Source of the DNA: Gammaproteobacteria bacterium
GTDB lineage: Bacteria; Pseudomonadota; Gammaproteobacteria; GCA-001735895
Assembly (NCBI GenBank): GCA_024638385.1
Contig: JAHEKJ010000001.1
Location: forward strand, 61,595-125,594
Reading direction: 5' to 3'
DNA length: 64,000 bases
The position numbers were made by a program, and so were the translations under genes. The notes below the pieces were generated by a model, which searched no databases, was not told the DNA's origin, and worked only from the letters and a program-made list of their open reading frames with translations. Shown piece after piece: positions 42,966 through 53,533 of the stretch. Every line of letters begins with the position of its first letter. The first letter of the stretch is position 1.

Positions 42966-43000
42966 CCACCGCGGCGTCGGTTTTTTGCTACAATGCGCGG

Positions 43001-43358
43001 CGAGTCGGCCGGATAATCGCTGACCCGCGCGACGGGTTGGAGGAAAGTCCGGGCTCCACAGGGCAGGGTGCCAGATAACGTCTGGGGGGCGCGAGCCCAC
43101 GGCCAGTGCAACAGAAAGTATACCGCCCGGCCTCGCTGTCGCGATGCCGTGGTAAGGGTGAAATGGTGCGGTAAGAGCGCACCGCGCCTGTGGCAACACA
43201 GGTGGCAAGGTAAACCCCACCCGGAGCAAGACCGAATAGGAAAACGATGGCGTGGCCCGCGCCGTTTTCGGGTTGGTTGCTCGAGATCGGGAGGCGACTC
43301 CCGGTCCAGATGAATGATTATCCTCGACAGAACCCGGCTTACAGGCCGACTCGCTTCA
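43001..43358 (+). ncRNA. rnpB: RNase P RNA (bacterial type A)
   Basis: GAGGAAAGTCCGGGCTCCACAGGGCAGGGTGCC, ACAGAAAGTATACCGCC, GGTAAGGGTGAAATGGTGCGGTAAGAGCGCACC, GGTAAACCCCACCCGGAGCAAGACCGAATAGG, CGAGTCGGCC/GGCCGACTCG closing helix. Confidence 0.97.
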
Positions 43359-43582
43359 TTCGGGGCGGGGGCGCGACGCGCCCCCGCCGGTGCCGACAGG
43401 ATGCCGGTCGCTGGTTAAAATTTGTGCAAAATCGCACAAAATTAGCCGAATCTTAAGGTTTTACTTTAAGTTCTCTTAGTAACTCGCAGATTTTAATGAC
43501 CAATTCCTCTCAAATTATGAGGATAAACAGCTAAGTTATTGACGTTATTGGGAAAAGCGCTTCATTTCCGACCCATTTTTAC

Positions 43583-43610
43583 TTGACTTGTGGTAAAAAT
43601 TAGCCATATT
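43583..43610 (+). promoter_or_regulatory. Candidate mraZ promoter
   Basis: TTGACT (43583-43588) and CATATT (43605-43610), spacer 16. Confidence 0.45.
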
Positions 43611-43620
43611 GTGTCGAGCT

Positions 43621-43655
43621 GTGGGAAAAAGTGTCACAAAGTGGCACGAATAAGG
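43621..43655 (+). promoter_or_regulatory. 10-bp-phased direct repeats, candidate MraZ-binding region
   Basis: GTGGG-AAAAA-GTGTC-ACAAA-GTGGC-ACGAA-TAAGG directly upstream of mraZ. Confidence 0.6.
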
Positions 43656-43662
43656 GTAAAGC

Positions 43663-44124
43663 GTGCTCAGGTTTCGAGGGGTTTCCAACTTGTCATTGGA
43701 CGCAAAGGGTCGCATCGTGCTGCCCGCGCGTTATCGTGAGCGCCTGCTCGAAGCCTGCGCCAGCCAGCTCGTTGTAACCATCGATACCGACCAGCCGTGC
43801 CTGCTGATGTACCCGCTGCCCGAGTGGGAGTCGATCGAGGAAAAGATCGAGGCCCTGCCGAGTTTCAATCCGACGACCCGACGCATCCAGCGCCTGCTGA
43901 TCGGCCATGCCACCGAGGTCGAGGTCGACGCCAACGGCCGCGTGTTGCTGTCGCCGCCGCTGCGCGACTATGCGCGCCTCGGCAAGAAGGTCGTGCTGAT
44001 CGGCCAGGGCAAGAAGTTCGAGCTGTGGGACGAGGCCTTGTGGAACGAGCGACTCGACACCTGGCTCGACGACAACGGCGACGACGACGACATGCCGGCG
44101 GCGCTCGCGGAGTTGACGCTGTGA
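43663..44124 (+). CDS. mraZ: Division/cell wall cluster transcriptional regulator MraZ
   Basis: 153 aa; LRFRGVSNLSLDAKGRIVLPARYRERL. Confidence 0.96.
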   Translation: MLRFRGVSNLSLDAKGRIVLPARYRERLLEACASQLVVTIDTDQPCLLMYPLPEWESIEEKIEALPSFNPTTRRIQRLLIGHATEVEVDANGRVLLSPPLRDYARLGKKVVLIGQGKKFELWDEALWNERLDTWLDDNGDDDDMPAALAELTL

Positions 44125-45056
44125 GCGACGCCCACCAGGCCGTGCTGCACGACGAGGTCATCGCCGCGCTCGCGATCCGACCCGACGGCCGCTATGTCGA
44201 CGGTACCTACGGCCGTGGCGGACATGCGCGTTCGATTCTCGATGCGCTCGGCGCGCAAGGCCGGCTGGTCGTGCTCGACCGCGATCCGGAAGCGATCGCC
44301 GCCGCGCGCACGGCGCTCGGCGCCGACCCGCGCGTCACGATCATCCACGACGATTTCGCCAACCTGCGCAGCCATGCCGCCGAGCTCGACTGGTTGCAGC
44401 AAATCGACGGTATCCTGCTCGATCTCGGCGTGTCGTCGCCGCAACTCGACAATGCCGCCCGCGGTTTCAGCTTCCGGCAATCGGGTCCGCTCGACATGCG
44501 CATGAATCCCGCGCACGGCGAGTCGGCGGCGGACTGGCTGGCGCGCGCCGACGAGGCCGAGATCGCGCGCGTGCTGTGGGAGTACGGCGAAGAGCGCCAC
44601 GCGCGCCGCATCGCGCGACGGATCGTCGCGGCGCGCCGCGAACGCCCGCTCGAAGATACCGCGTCGCTGGCGCGCCTGATCGAGGAATGCGTGCCGGGCG
44701 GGCCGCGCCACAAGCACCCGGCGACGCGCAGCTTCCAGGCGATCCGGATTCACGTCAACCAGGAACTCGGTCAGCTGCAGCAGTTTCTCGAGACGATATT
44801 CGATTTGCTCAGGATCGGCGGCCGCCTGCTCGTGATCAGCTTTCATTCGCTCGAGGACCGAATCGTCAAACGCTTTTTCAGGGCCGAGAGCAGCCCGCGC
44901 AAACTACCGCGCCGGTTGCCGGTCAAGGACAGCGAAATCGCCGCCGGCGTACGCCTGAAACTGTTGGGCAAGGCCATCCGCGCCGGCGCCGGCGAACTGG
45001 CGTCGAACCCGCGCGCGCGCAGCGCGGTGCTGCGCGTCGCCGAGCGAGCCGCCTGA
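44121..45056 (+). CDS. rsmH: 16S rRNA m4C1402 methyltransferase
   Basis: GTG start; DAHQAVLHDEVIAALAIRPDGRYVDGTYGRGGHARSIL; SFHSLEDRIVKRFF. Confidence 0.96.
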   Translation: MSDAHQAVLHDEVIAALAIRPDGRYVDGTYGRGGHARSILDALGAQGRLVVLDRDPEAIAAARTALGADPRVTIIHDDFANLRSHAAELDWLQQIDGILLDLGVSSPQLDNAARGFSFRQSGPLDMRMNPAHGESAADWLARADEAEIARVLWEYGEERHARRIARRIVAARRERPLEDTASLARLIEECVPGGPRHKHPATRSFQAIRIHVNQELGQLQQFLETIFDLLRIGGRLLVISFHSLEDRIVKRFFRAESSPRKLPRRLPVKDSEIAAGVRLKLLGKAIRAGAGELASNPRARSAVLRVAERAA

Positions 45057-45319
45057 TGAATCGCGGCATCACGCTGATCCTGCTGCTGACCCTGGTCCTC
45101 GGCAGCGCGCTGACCGTGGTCTACGTCAAGCATCAAAGCCGGGTGCTGTTCGCCGAGCTGCGCGCGATTCAGAAACTCCAGGATCGGCAAGTCATCGAAT
45201 GGGGCCGCCTGCAGCTGCAAAACAGCACGCTCGCGGCGCACAGCAACGTCGAGTCGCGGGCGCGCAAGGATTTGAAGATGCGCCTGCCCGAGAATGTTCA
45301 CCTGGTTCGCCTGAAATGA
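45056..45319 (+). CDS. ftsL: Cell division protein FtsL
   Basis: 87 aa, TM plus coiled coil, between rsmH and ftsI. Confidence 0.88.
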   Translation: MNRGITLILLLTLVLGSALTVVYVKHQSRVLFAELRAIQKLQDRQVIEWGRLQLQNSTLAAHSNVESRARKDLKMRLPENVHLVRLK

Positions 45320-47052
45320 CCCGGCCATCCGATCGAGCGGCGCGCGATGCCGCCAGAATCTACTTCGGCGGCCGGCATTTTTTCATCCTGCTGGTGATGA
45401 TGAGCCTGCTGCTCGGCCTCATCGGGCGCGGCCTCTACCTGCAGATCGTCGAGCAGGATTTCCTCGCCGACCAGGGCGTGCAGCGCCAGATTCGCACGAT
45501 CGAGACGCCGGCCTACCGCGGCGCGATCCTCGACCGCTTCGGCACGCCGCTGGCGATCAGCACGCCGGTCGATTCGATCTGGGTCAACCCGGCCGAGATC
45601 CTCGAGAACCTGCCCGCGCTGAAACGGGTCGCGGCCAGCCTGGATCTCGATTACGGCGAAACCGTGAGCATGCTGAAACAGCGCGCCAATCGCGAGTTCG
45701 TCTATCTCAAGCGTCAGCTCGAGCCCGAGTTCGCGCGCCGCGTCGCCGGCGACGTCGAAGGCGTCTACCTGCAGCGCGAGTATCACCGCTACTACCCCGC
45801 CGGCGAAGTGGTCTCGCATCTGGTCGGCTTCACCGATATCGACGACCAGGGACAGGAGGGACTCGAACTGGTCTACGACGACTGGCTGCGCGCGCAACCG
45901 GGCGAGCGCCGCGTGATTCGCAACCGGCGCGGCGAAGTGATCGAGGAACTGGCGCAGGTCAAGCGCGCCCGCTCGGGCAACGACATCGTCACCAGCATCG
46001 ACATGCGCCTGCAATACATCGCTTACCGCAGCCTCGCCAAGGCGATAAAATATCACGCCGCGCGCGCCGGTTCGGCGGTGCTGATCGACGCGCGCAGCGG
46101 TGAAATACTGGCCATGGTCAACCAACCTTCCTTCAACCCGAATCACCGCACGTCGATGGCGCCCGCGCAGCTGCGCAACCGCGCCCTGACCGACGTGTTC
46201 GAGCCCGGCTCGGCGATCAAGCCGTTCACGCTCGCGGCCGCGCTCGACAGCGGTCGGCTGCGGCCCGACAGCCGCATCGATACGTCGCCGGGTCACCTGA
46301 TGGTCAGCGGCCACCCGGTCAAGGATATCCGCAATTTCGGTCAGCTCGACCTCGCCGGCATCCTGCGCAAGTCGAGCAACGTCGGCGCGTCGCGCATCGC
46401 GCTCGCCCTCGATCGCGAGGAACTGTGGCAGGGATTTCGCAATTACGGTTTCGGCGAGGTCACCGGGCTGGCTTTCCCGGCCGAGGCGTCGGGGTATTTT
46501 CGTCATTTCACGCAGTGGCAGCCGCTGGACCACGCGACCATGGGTTTCGGCTACGGTATCTCGCTATCGATCACCCAGCTTGCGCGCGCCTACGCCGTGA
46601 TCGCGAACCGCGGCCGCCTGCCCGAACTCAGCCTGCTGCGGCGCGAACCGCCGGCGCGTCGCGACAACGAAATCTCGCGCCACGTCATGAAAGCGACGAC
46701 CGCGCGCCAGTTGCTGCAAATGCTGACCGAAGTCGTCGGGCCCAAGGGCACCGCGCAGTCGGCCGCGGTGCCCGGATACCGGGTCGCCGGCAAGACCGGC
46801 ACCGCCAAGAAGAGCGTCGATGGCGGCTACCGCAAGGACAACTACGTCGCGGTTTTCGCCGGCATCGCGCCGGCCAGCGATCCGCGCCTGGTGATGGCCG
46901 TCATGATTGACGAGCCGACGCAGAACGGCTACTACGGCGGCGTCGTCGCCGCGCCGGTGTTCCAGGAAGTCATCACCAACGCGTTGCGGATTCTCGACGT
47001 GCCGCCGGACGACCTGCCGGCGCTGGCGCAGGGCGCGGGGCAGGGGGCATGA
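45316..47052 (+). CDS. ftsI: Peptidoglycan D,D-transpeptidase FtsI (PBP3)
   Basis: EPGSAIKPFTLAAAL, KSSNVGAS, GKTGTAKK penicillin-binding motifs. Confidence 0.96.
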   Translation: MTRPSDRAARDAARIYFGGRHFFILLVMMSLLLGLIGRGLYLQIVEQDFLADQGVQRQIRTIETPAYRGAILDRFGTPLAISTPVDSIWVNPAEILENLPALKRVAASLDLDYGETVSMLKQRANREFVYLKRQLEPEFARRVAGDVEGVYLQREYHRYYPAGEVVSHLVGFTDIDDQGQEGLELVYDDWLRAQPGERRVIRNRRGEVIEELAQVKRARSGNDIVTSIDMRLQYIAYRSLAKAIKYHAARAGSAVLIDARSGEILAMVNQPSFNPNHRTSMAPAQLRNRALTDVFEPGSAIKPFTLAAALDSGRLRPDSRIDTSPGHLMVSGHPVKDIRNFGQLDLAGILRKSSNVGASRIALALDREELWQGFRNYGFGEVTGLAFPAEASGYFRHFTQWQPLDHATMGFGYGISLSITQLARAYAVIANRGRLPELSLLRREPPARRDNEISRHVMKATTARQLLQMLTEVVGPKGTAQSAAVPGYRVAGKTGTAKKSVDGGYRKDNYVAVFAGIAPASDPRLVMAVMIDEPTQNGYYGGVVAAPVFQEVITNALRILDVPPDDLPALAQGAGQGA

Positions 47053-48572
47053 TGCCGATGGTCGCCAATCCCGGTATGCGCCTGTCGGACCTGCTCGCCG
47101 GTTTCGCGACGCGCGCGCCGGTGCCGCCGATCGAGATTCGCGCGATCTCGAGCAACAGCGCCAGCATCGAGCCCGATTCGGCGTTCGTCGCCCTGCCCGG
47201 ACTCACCACCAACGGCATCGACCACGCGATCGACGCGGTCAAGGCCGGCGCGGTCGCGGTCATTTACGACGCCGGCGATGCCTACGCCGCCGAGCGCGTC
47301 GCGCTGTTGCAAAAACAGGTCAAGGCGCAATGGATCGGCGTCGACGGGCTGATCGAGGCCAACGGCTTCATCGTCAGTCGCTTTTTCGGCGATCCGGGCA
47401 AGGCCATGACCATCGTCGGCGTCACCGGCACCGACGGCAAGTCGAGCGTGACGCATCTGCTGACCCAGGCGTTAACCCGCCTCGGCAAGCGTTGCGCCAG
47501 CATCGGCACGCTCGGCTACGGCATCGGCAACCGCCTGACTCCGGAGCAGTTGACGACGCCCGACGCGGTCACGCTGCAGTCGCGGCTGTTCGCCTTCCAG
47601 CAGCAGCGCTGCGACACGGTCGTTATGGAAGTATCGTCGCACGCGCTCGCGCAGTACCGCGTCAACGGTTGCGACTTCGACATCGCGGTTTTGACCAACC
47701 TCGGCCGCGACCACCTCGATTACCACGGCGACCTCGACCGCTACGCCGAGGCCAAGGCGCGGCTGTTTCACGATTTCGACCTGTCCGGCCGGGTGCTCAA
47801 CGCCGACGACGAATTTGGCCGCCGGCTCGGCGCCGCGGTCGAGGCCGAGAGCCTGGTACGCTACTCGGTTTCGTCGCCGGCGGCGCAACCGGCCGAGGTC
47901 AGCCTGATCGCCTGCGACCTGACCGCGACCGGGCAGAACGTGCGCGCGCTGACCCCGCTCGGCGAAGTCACCGCGGTCACCGCGCTGATCGGCGGCTTCA
48001 ACGTCGCCAACACGCTGGCCTGCATCGCGACGCTGGTCGCGCTCGGGCTCGATCACAACCAGCTCGAGCTGGCGATCAAGGACCTGCAACCGATCCCCGG
48101 GCGGATGGAGAAGTTCGGCGGTGGTCCCGCGCAGGCCGCGGCGGTTGTCGATTTCGCGCACACCGAGCAAGCCCTGCGCGCCTGCCTCGCGGCCAGCCGT
48201 GAGCATGCCCGCGGCCGGCTTTGGTGCGTGTTCGGTTGCGGCGGCGACCGCGACCCCGGCAAGCGTCCCGCCATGGGTCGCGCGGCCGAGGAGCTCGCCG
48301 ATCGCGTCATCGTCACCGACGACAACCCGCGCCGCGAATCGCCGGAGAAGATCGTCGCCGCAATCCTCGCCGGCATGGAGCGCCCGGATCGGGCCTGCGT
48401 CGTGCACAACCGCCAGGCCGCGATCGAATACGCGCTGAGCCAGGCCGCACCCGACGACCTGGTCGTGGTGGCCGGCAAGGGACACGAGCAGGATCAGATC
48501 GTCGGCAGCGAGCGGCGGCCGTTCAGTGATCGCCACGTGGTCGCGCAGATTCTCGGGGTGGCGCGTGATTAG
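47049..48572 (+). CDS. murE: UDP-MurNAc-tripeptide synthetase
   Basis: 507 aa; VGVTGTDGKSSVTHLLTQAL; DNPRRESPEKI (DNPR motif). Confidence 0.96.
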   Translation: MMPMVANPGMRLSDLLAGFATRAPVPPIEIRAISSNSASIEPDSAFVALPGLTTNGIDHAIDAVKAGAVAVIYDAGDAYAAERVALLQKQVKAQWIGVDGLIEANGFIVSRFFGDPGKAMTIVGVTGTDGKSSVTHLLTQALTRLGKRCASIGTLGYGIGNRLTPEQLTTPDAVTLQSRLFAFQQQRCDTVVMEVSSHALAQYRVNGCDFDIAVLTNLGRDHLDYHGDLDRYAEAKARLFHDFDLSGRVLNADDEFGRRLGAAVEAESLVRYSVSSPAAQPAEVSLIACDLTATGQNVRALTPLGEVTAVTALIGGFNVANTLACIATLVALGLDHNQLELAIKDLQPIPGRMEKFGGGPAQAAAVVDFAHTEQALRACLAASREHARGRLWCVFGCGGDRDPGKRPAMGRAAEELADRVIVTDDNPRRESPEKIVAAILAGMERPDRACVVHNRQAAIEYALSQAAPDDLVVVAGKGHEQDQIVGSERRPFSDRHVVAQILGVARD

Positions 48573-49935
48573 CCTGTCGACACACGAGCTGGCCGGTATC
48601 CTCGGCGTCGACGTAAACGGCGTCGTCGACATCGACTTCGACGGCGTCGAGATCGACAGCCGCCGCGATTGCGCCGGCAGGCTGTTTGTCGCGATCCGCG
48701 GCGACAACTTCGACGGCCATGCCTTCGTCGACGCGGCCCGCCAGGGCGGCGCGGCGGCGGCGCTGGTGGAAACGCCGCAGGACAGCGGCATCGCGCAGGT
48801 CGTGGTCGCCGACACGCGCCAGGCCCTGGGCCAGCTGGCGAACGACTGGCGACGCCGCTGCGATCCGCGCGTCATCGCGCTGACCGGTAGTAACGGCAAG
48901 ACCACGGTCAAGGAAATGCTGCACCGGATCCTCGCGCGGCAGGCGCCGACGCTGAAGACGCAGGGCAACTACAACAACGACATCGGCGTGCCGTTGACGC
49001 TGTTCGGCCTCGGCGCCGAGCACGATTTCGCGATCATCGAGATGGGCGCCAACCATCGCGGTGAAATCGCGCGCCTGGCCGAGATCGCAGAGCCCGACAT
49101 CGTCTACGTCAACAACGTCGCCGCGGCGCATCTCGAGGGTTTCGGCGACCTGCAGGGCGTAGTCGAGGCCAAGGGCGAGCTCTACGCCTACTGCACGACC
49201 GCGCAGGCGGCGCTGTTCAATGCCGACGAAGACGCGACGCGCTACTGGCGCGGTCTGTGCGCCGCCGAGACGCAGATGACCTGTGCGCTCGATCGCGACG
49301 CCGACGTCGGCGCGAGCTGGCGGATCCGCGACGGCGGCGTCGAAATCGAGTTCGAAACCGGCGGCGAGAGTCGCGCTTGTCGGCTCGCGGTGCCGGGCGA
49401 GCACAACGTGCGCAACGCGCTGGCCGCGGTTTCGCTTGCGTTGCTCGCCGGCATCGACTTCGCGCAGGCGGTCGCGAGCCTCGACGGCTTCGCCGGCGTC
49501 AAGGGGCGCTTGCAGACGATGTCCGGCCCCGGCCGCAGCCGCCTGATCGACGACAGCTACAACGCCAACCCCGATTCGCTCGAGGCCGGTATCCGCGTGC
49601 TGTGCGCGCTGCCGGGCGAGGCCTGGCTCGCGCTCGGCGACATGGGGGAGCTCGGACCCGGGGCCGCGGATCTGCACCGCGAGGCCGGCCGCCGCGCCCG
49701 CGAGGCCGGCGTTGCGCGCCTGTATACGGTCGGCCCGCTGGCGCGGCTCGCGAGCGACGAGTTCGGCGACGGCGGTGCGAGCTACGACGATATCGATACG
49801 CTGGCCGACGCGGTTCGCGCCGCGCTCGGCCCCGGCGTCAACCTGCTGATCAAGGGTTCGCGCGCCGCGGGCATGGAGCGGCTGGTGGCGAAGTTGCGCG
49901 ACGGCGGCGACGAGGAGCGAGCACATGCTGTATAG
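48565..49935 (+). CDS. murF: UDP-MurNAc-tripeptide-D-Ala-D-Ala ligase
   Basis: GTG start 48565; [48 protein letters not shown]. Confidence 0.96.
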   Translation: MISLSTHELAGILGVDVNGVVDIDFDGVEIDSRRDCAGRLFVAIRGDNFDGHAFVDAARQGGAAAALVETPQDSGIAQVVVADTRQALGQLANDWRRRCDPRVIALTGSNGKTTVKEMLHRILARQAPTLKTQGNYNNDIGVPLTLFGLGAEHDFAIIEMGANHRGEIARLAEIAEPDIVYVNNVAAAHLEGFGDLQGVVEAKGELYAYCTTAQAALFNADEDATRYWRGLCAAETQMTCALDRDADVGASWRIRDGGVEIEFETGGESRACRLAVPGEHNVRNALAAVSLALLAGIDFAQAVASLDGFAGVKGRLQTMSGPGRSRLIDDSYNANPDSLEAGIRVLCALPGEAWLALGDMGELGPGAADLHREAGRRAREAGVARLYTVGPLARLASDEFGDGGASYDDIDTLADAVRAALGPGVNLLIKGSRAAGMERLVAKLRDGGDEERAHAV

Positions 49936-51007
49936 CCTGGCCGAGTACCTGACGCAGTTCTACAGCGGATTCAACGTCTTCCAGTACCTGACGATGCGCA
50001 CGATCCTGGGCGTGCTGACGGCACTGCTGATCTCGCTGCTCGTCGGGCCGGTCATGATCAATTTCCTCGCCAATTACAAGATCGGGCAGAGCGTGCGCGT
50101 CGACGGCCCGCAAAGCCATCTCGACAAGGCCGGTACGCCGACGATGGGCGGCACGCTGATCCTGGTCGCGATCGTGACCAGCACGATCCTGTGGAGCGAC
50201 CTGTCGTCGCGCTTCGTCTGGATAGTCCTGTTCGTCACCATCGGTTTCGGCACGATCGGCTGGGTCGACGATTTCAAGAAGATCGTCTACGGCAATTCGA
50301 AGGGTCTGTCGGCCAGGGCCAAATACATCTGGCAATCGGTGATCGGGCTCGGCGCCGCGCTGGCGCTGTTTCACACCGCGCAATTCCCGATCGAAACCCA
50401 GCTCATCGTGCCGTTCATCAAGGACATCCTGATCGATCTCGGCTGGTTCTACGTCGTGCTGGCCTACTTCGTCATCGTCGGCTCGAGCAACGCGGTGAAT
50501 CTGACCGACGGCCTCGACGGCCTCGCGATCCTGCCGACGGTACTGGTCGGCGGCGCGCTGGGCGTGTTTGCGTATCTCACCGGCAACTTCAATTTTTCCA
50601 ACTACCTCGGTATTCCCTACGTCCCCGGGGTCGGCGAGATGGTCGTGTTCTGCGGCGCGCTGGTCGGCGCCGGGCTCGGCTTTCTGTGGTTCAACACCTA
50701 CCCGGCGCAGGTCTTCATGGGTGACGTCGGCGCGTTGTCACTCGGCGCCGCGCTCGGCGCGCTCGCGGTCATCGTGCGCCAGGAGCTGGTGCTGTTCATC
50801 ATGGGCGGTATCTTCGTCGTCGAGACGGTGTCGGTCATGCTGCAGGTCGCGTCGTTCAAGTTGACCGGCCGGCGGCTGTTCCGGATGGCGCCGCTGCACC
50901 ATCATTTCGAACTCAAGGGCTGGCCCGAGCCGCGCATCATCGTGCGTTTCTGGATCATCACAGTGGTGCTGGTGCTGATCGGGCTCGCCAGTCTGAAGAT
51001 CCGGTGA
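49925..51007 (+). CDS. mraY: Phospho-MurNAc-pentapeptide transferase
   Basis: 360 aa; [39 protein letters not shown]. Confidence 0.98.
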   Translation: MLYSLAEYLTQFYSGFNVFQYLTMRTILGVLTALLISLLVGPVMINFLANYKIGQSVRVDGPQSHLDKAGTPTMGGTLILVAIVTSTILWSDLSSRFVWIVLFVTIGFGTIGWVDDFKKIVYGNSKGLSARAKYIWQSVIGLGAALALFHTAQFPIETQLIVPFIKDILIDLGWFYVVLAYFVIVGSSNAVNLTDGLDGLAILPTVLVGGALGVFAYLTGNFNFSNYLGIPYVPGVGEMVVFCGALVGAGLGFLWFNTYPAQVFMGDVGALSLGAALGALAVIVRQELVLFIMGGIFVVETVSVMLQVASFKLTGRRLFRMAPLHHHFELKGWPEPRIIVRFWIITVVLVLIGLASLKIR

Positions 51008-52353
51008 TGCTCGACGTGAAGCGACAGATCAAAGCGCTCCCCGACGTCAATTATCTCGTGGTGGGTCTCGGCCTGACCGGTTACTCGGTGGCAAGCTTCC
51101 TGCTCGCGCGCGGCTACCGGTGCCGGGTGCAGGATACGCGCGAGCTGCCGCCTTACCTCGGTCGGTTGCAGCAGCATTTCGGCGACGTCGACTTCAACCC
51201 GCGACCACTCGACGACGCGCTGATCGCGTGGGCCGACGCGCTCGTCGTCAGCCCGGGTCTGTCGGTACACACGCCGGAAATACAGCGCGCGGTCAGTCGC
51301 GGCAAGGGAATTCTCGGCGACATCGAGCTGTTCGCGCGGCTGGCCGAAGCCCCGGTGATCGCGATTACCGGCTCGAACGGCAAAAGCACGGTGACGACGC
51401 TGGTCGGTGAAATGATTCGCGATGACGGCCGCGCGGTCGCGGTCGGCGGCAATCTCGGCAGGCCGGCGCTCGACCTGCTCGCGGATAATCCGGAATTCTT
51501 CGTGCTCGAACTGTCGAGCTACCAGCTCGAGACCACCCATTCGTTGCGCCCGCGGGTCGCCGCGGTGCTGAACCTGTGCGAGGATCACCTCGACCGCTAC
51601 GCGAGCTACCGCGACTATGTCGACGCCAAGCTGCGCATTTACCGCAACGCCGAAATCTGCGTCAGCAATGCCGACGACCCGCCGACTCACCACGACTCGC
51701 ACGATATCCGCTTCAGTCTCGACCCGGCGGCCGACGCCGAATTCCGCCTCGGCGAGGACGACGACGGTCACTGGCTAGGGCACCGCGACGAGGCCTGGGT
51801 CCGCACCGACGAACTGCGGCTCTCGGGCCGGCATAACTGGGCCAACGGCCTCGCCGCGATGGCGATCGCGCACGCGCTCGGCATCGGTCGCGACGCGATC
51901 GTCGACGCGCTCACGGGCTTCGGCGGCATCCCGCACCGCAGCCAGTTCGTCGCCGAGATCGACGGGGTCGAATACGTCAACGATTCGAAAGCGACCAACG
52001 TCGGCGCGGCGCAGGCATCGATCGAAGGTCGCGATCGCCCGGTTATCCTGATCGCCGGCGGGCTTTCGAAGGGGGCCGACATGACGGTCATGGCGGACGC
52101 GCTGCGGCGCAAGGTCCGCCACGTGTTGCTGTTCGGCGAGGATGCATCCCGGCTCGAAGCCGCCTGGCAGAACGCGACCGTGATCGAGCGCGTGCGTGAC
52201 ATGCGCGAAGCGGTCGTGCGCGCTTGCGAGATCGCCGAGCGCGGCGATTGCGTGTTGCTGGCGCCGGCCTGCGCGAGCTTCGACATGTATCCGAAGTTCG
52301 AGGCCCGCGGCGACGATTTCATGGCCCGGGTACGGGAGCTGGAGCATGAGTAG
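51007..52353 (+). CDS. murD: UDP-MurNAc-L-alanine-D-glutamate ligase
   Basis: VVGLGLTGYSVASFLLARGY; AITGSNGKSTVTTLVGEM; NDSKATNVGAAQAS. Confidence 0.97.
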   Translation: MLDVKRQIKALPDVNYLVVGLGLTGYSVASFLLARGYRCRVQDTRELPPYLGRLQQHFGDVDFNPRPLDDALIAWADALVVSPGLSVHTPEIQRAVSRGKGILGDIELFARLAEAPVIAITGSNGKSTVTTLVGEMIRDDGRAVAVGGNLGRPALDLLADNPEFFVLELSSYQLETTHSLRPRVAAVLNLCEDHLDRYASYRDYVDAKLRIYRNAEICVSNADDPPTHHDSHDIRFSLDPAADAEFRLGEDDDGHWLGHRDEAWVRTDELRLSGRHNWANGLAAMAIAHALGIGRDAIVDALTGFGGIPHRSQFVAEIDGVEYVNDSKATNVGAAQASIEGRDRPVILIAGGLSKGADMTVMADALRRKVRHVLLFGEDASRLEAAWQNATVIERVRDMREAVVRACEIAERGDCVLLAPACASFDMYPKFEARGDDFMARVRELEHE

Positions 52354-53533
52354 CCAGGCGATTCGCAACGCCGACCGGATCGACGCGCGGGGCCTCGAGA
52401 TTGCGCCGGGCTACGACCGGGTGATCCTGCTGCTGTACGCGATACTCGTCTGCATCGGCCTGGTCATGGTCACCTCGGCGTCGATCGGCATCGCCGACCA
52501 GCAAACCCAGGACCCGTTCTATTATGCCAAGCGCCAGTTTCTGCGGATCCTGCTCGGCATCGCGTTGCTGTGGTTCGCGAGCCGGATTCCGCTCGCTTTC
52601 TGGAAGCATCACGGCATGTTGCTGATGCTCGGCTCGATCGTATTGCTCGCCTGCGTGCTGATCCCGGGCGTCGGCCATACCGTCAACGGAGCCACCCGCT
52701 GGCTCAATTTCGGCCTGTTCACGTTCCAGGTTTCGGAAATCGCCAAGCTGTTTCTGGTGATCTATCTTTCGGGTTACCTCGTGCGGCGCAGCGAGGAAGT
52801 GCAGACCAACCCGATGGGCTTTCTCAAGCCGATGATCATCCTCGCGCTGGCCAGCGGGCTGCTCGTGCTCGAGCCGGATTTCGGCGCCGCCGCGGTCCTG
52901 CTGGCCACCGGGCTCGGCATGACTTATCTCGGTGGCGTGCGTTTCGGCCAGTTCTTTCTATTCGTCGTCGGCACGCTGTGCATCATGGGCCTGCTCGCGA
53001 TCTCGTCGCCATACCGGCTCGCGCGGATCACGTCATTCATCGATCCCTGGGCCGACCCGTTCAACAGCGGGTTTCAGCTCACGCAGTCGTTGATCGCGAT
53101 CGGCAGCGGCGGCTGGTTCGGCAACGGCCTCGGCGGCAGCATCCAGAAACTGTTCTACCTGCCGGAAGCGCACACCGATTTCATGTTCGCGATCTTTGCC
53201 GAGGAATTCGGTTTCGTCGGCCAGCTCTTACTGATCGGCCTGTTCGCGCTGTTCGTGCTGCGCTGTTTCGGCATCGCGCGCGCGGCGCTGGGGCGCGAGC
53301 AAGCCTTCGCCGGCTACCTGGCCTACGGCGTCGGCCTGCTGGTCGGCCTGCAGGCGATCGTCAACATCGGCGTCAGCATGGGCGCGCTGCCGACCAAGGG
53401 CCTGACGCTGCCGTTCATCAGCTATGGCGGCAACAGCATTCTCGCGATGTCGTTCGCGGTCGGCCTGTTGCTGCGCGTCTACTACGAGTGCGAGACCGGC
53501 GACGACGCGCCGGCGCCGCGGCGGGCCCGATGA
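52346..53533 (+). CDS. ftsW: Peptidoglycan glycosyltransferase FtsW
   Basis: SEDS protein; [49 protein letters not shown]. Confidence 0.96.
   Translation: MSSQAIRNADRIDARGLEIAPGYDRVILLLYAILVCIGLVMVTSASIGIADQQTQDPFYYAKRQFLRILLGIALLWFASRIPLAFWKHHGMLLMLGSIVLLACVLIPGVGHTVNGATRWLNFGLFTFQVSEIAKLFLVIYLSGYLVRRSEEVQTNPMGFLKPMIILALASGLLVLEPDFGAAAVLLATGLGMTYLGGVRFGQFFLFVVGTLCIMGLLAISSPYRLARITSFIDPWADPFNSGFQLTQSLIAIGSGGWFGNGLGGSIQKLFYLPEAHTDFMFAIFAEEFGFVGQLLLIGLFALFVLRCFGIARAALGREQAFAGYLAYGVGLLVGLQAIVNIGVSMGALPTKGLTLPFISYGGNSILAMSFAVGLLLRVYYECETGDDAPAPRRAR

Noticed and set aside
43364-43388. GGCGGGGGCGCGACGCGCCCCCGCC hairpin as an rnpB intrinsic terminator
   Set aside because: Perfect stem but no T tract follows; kept out of the feature list.
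43640-43656. TGGCAC near mraZ as a sigma-54 promoter
   Set aside because: No TTGC element at the required spacing.
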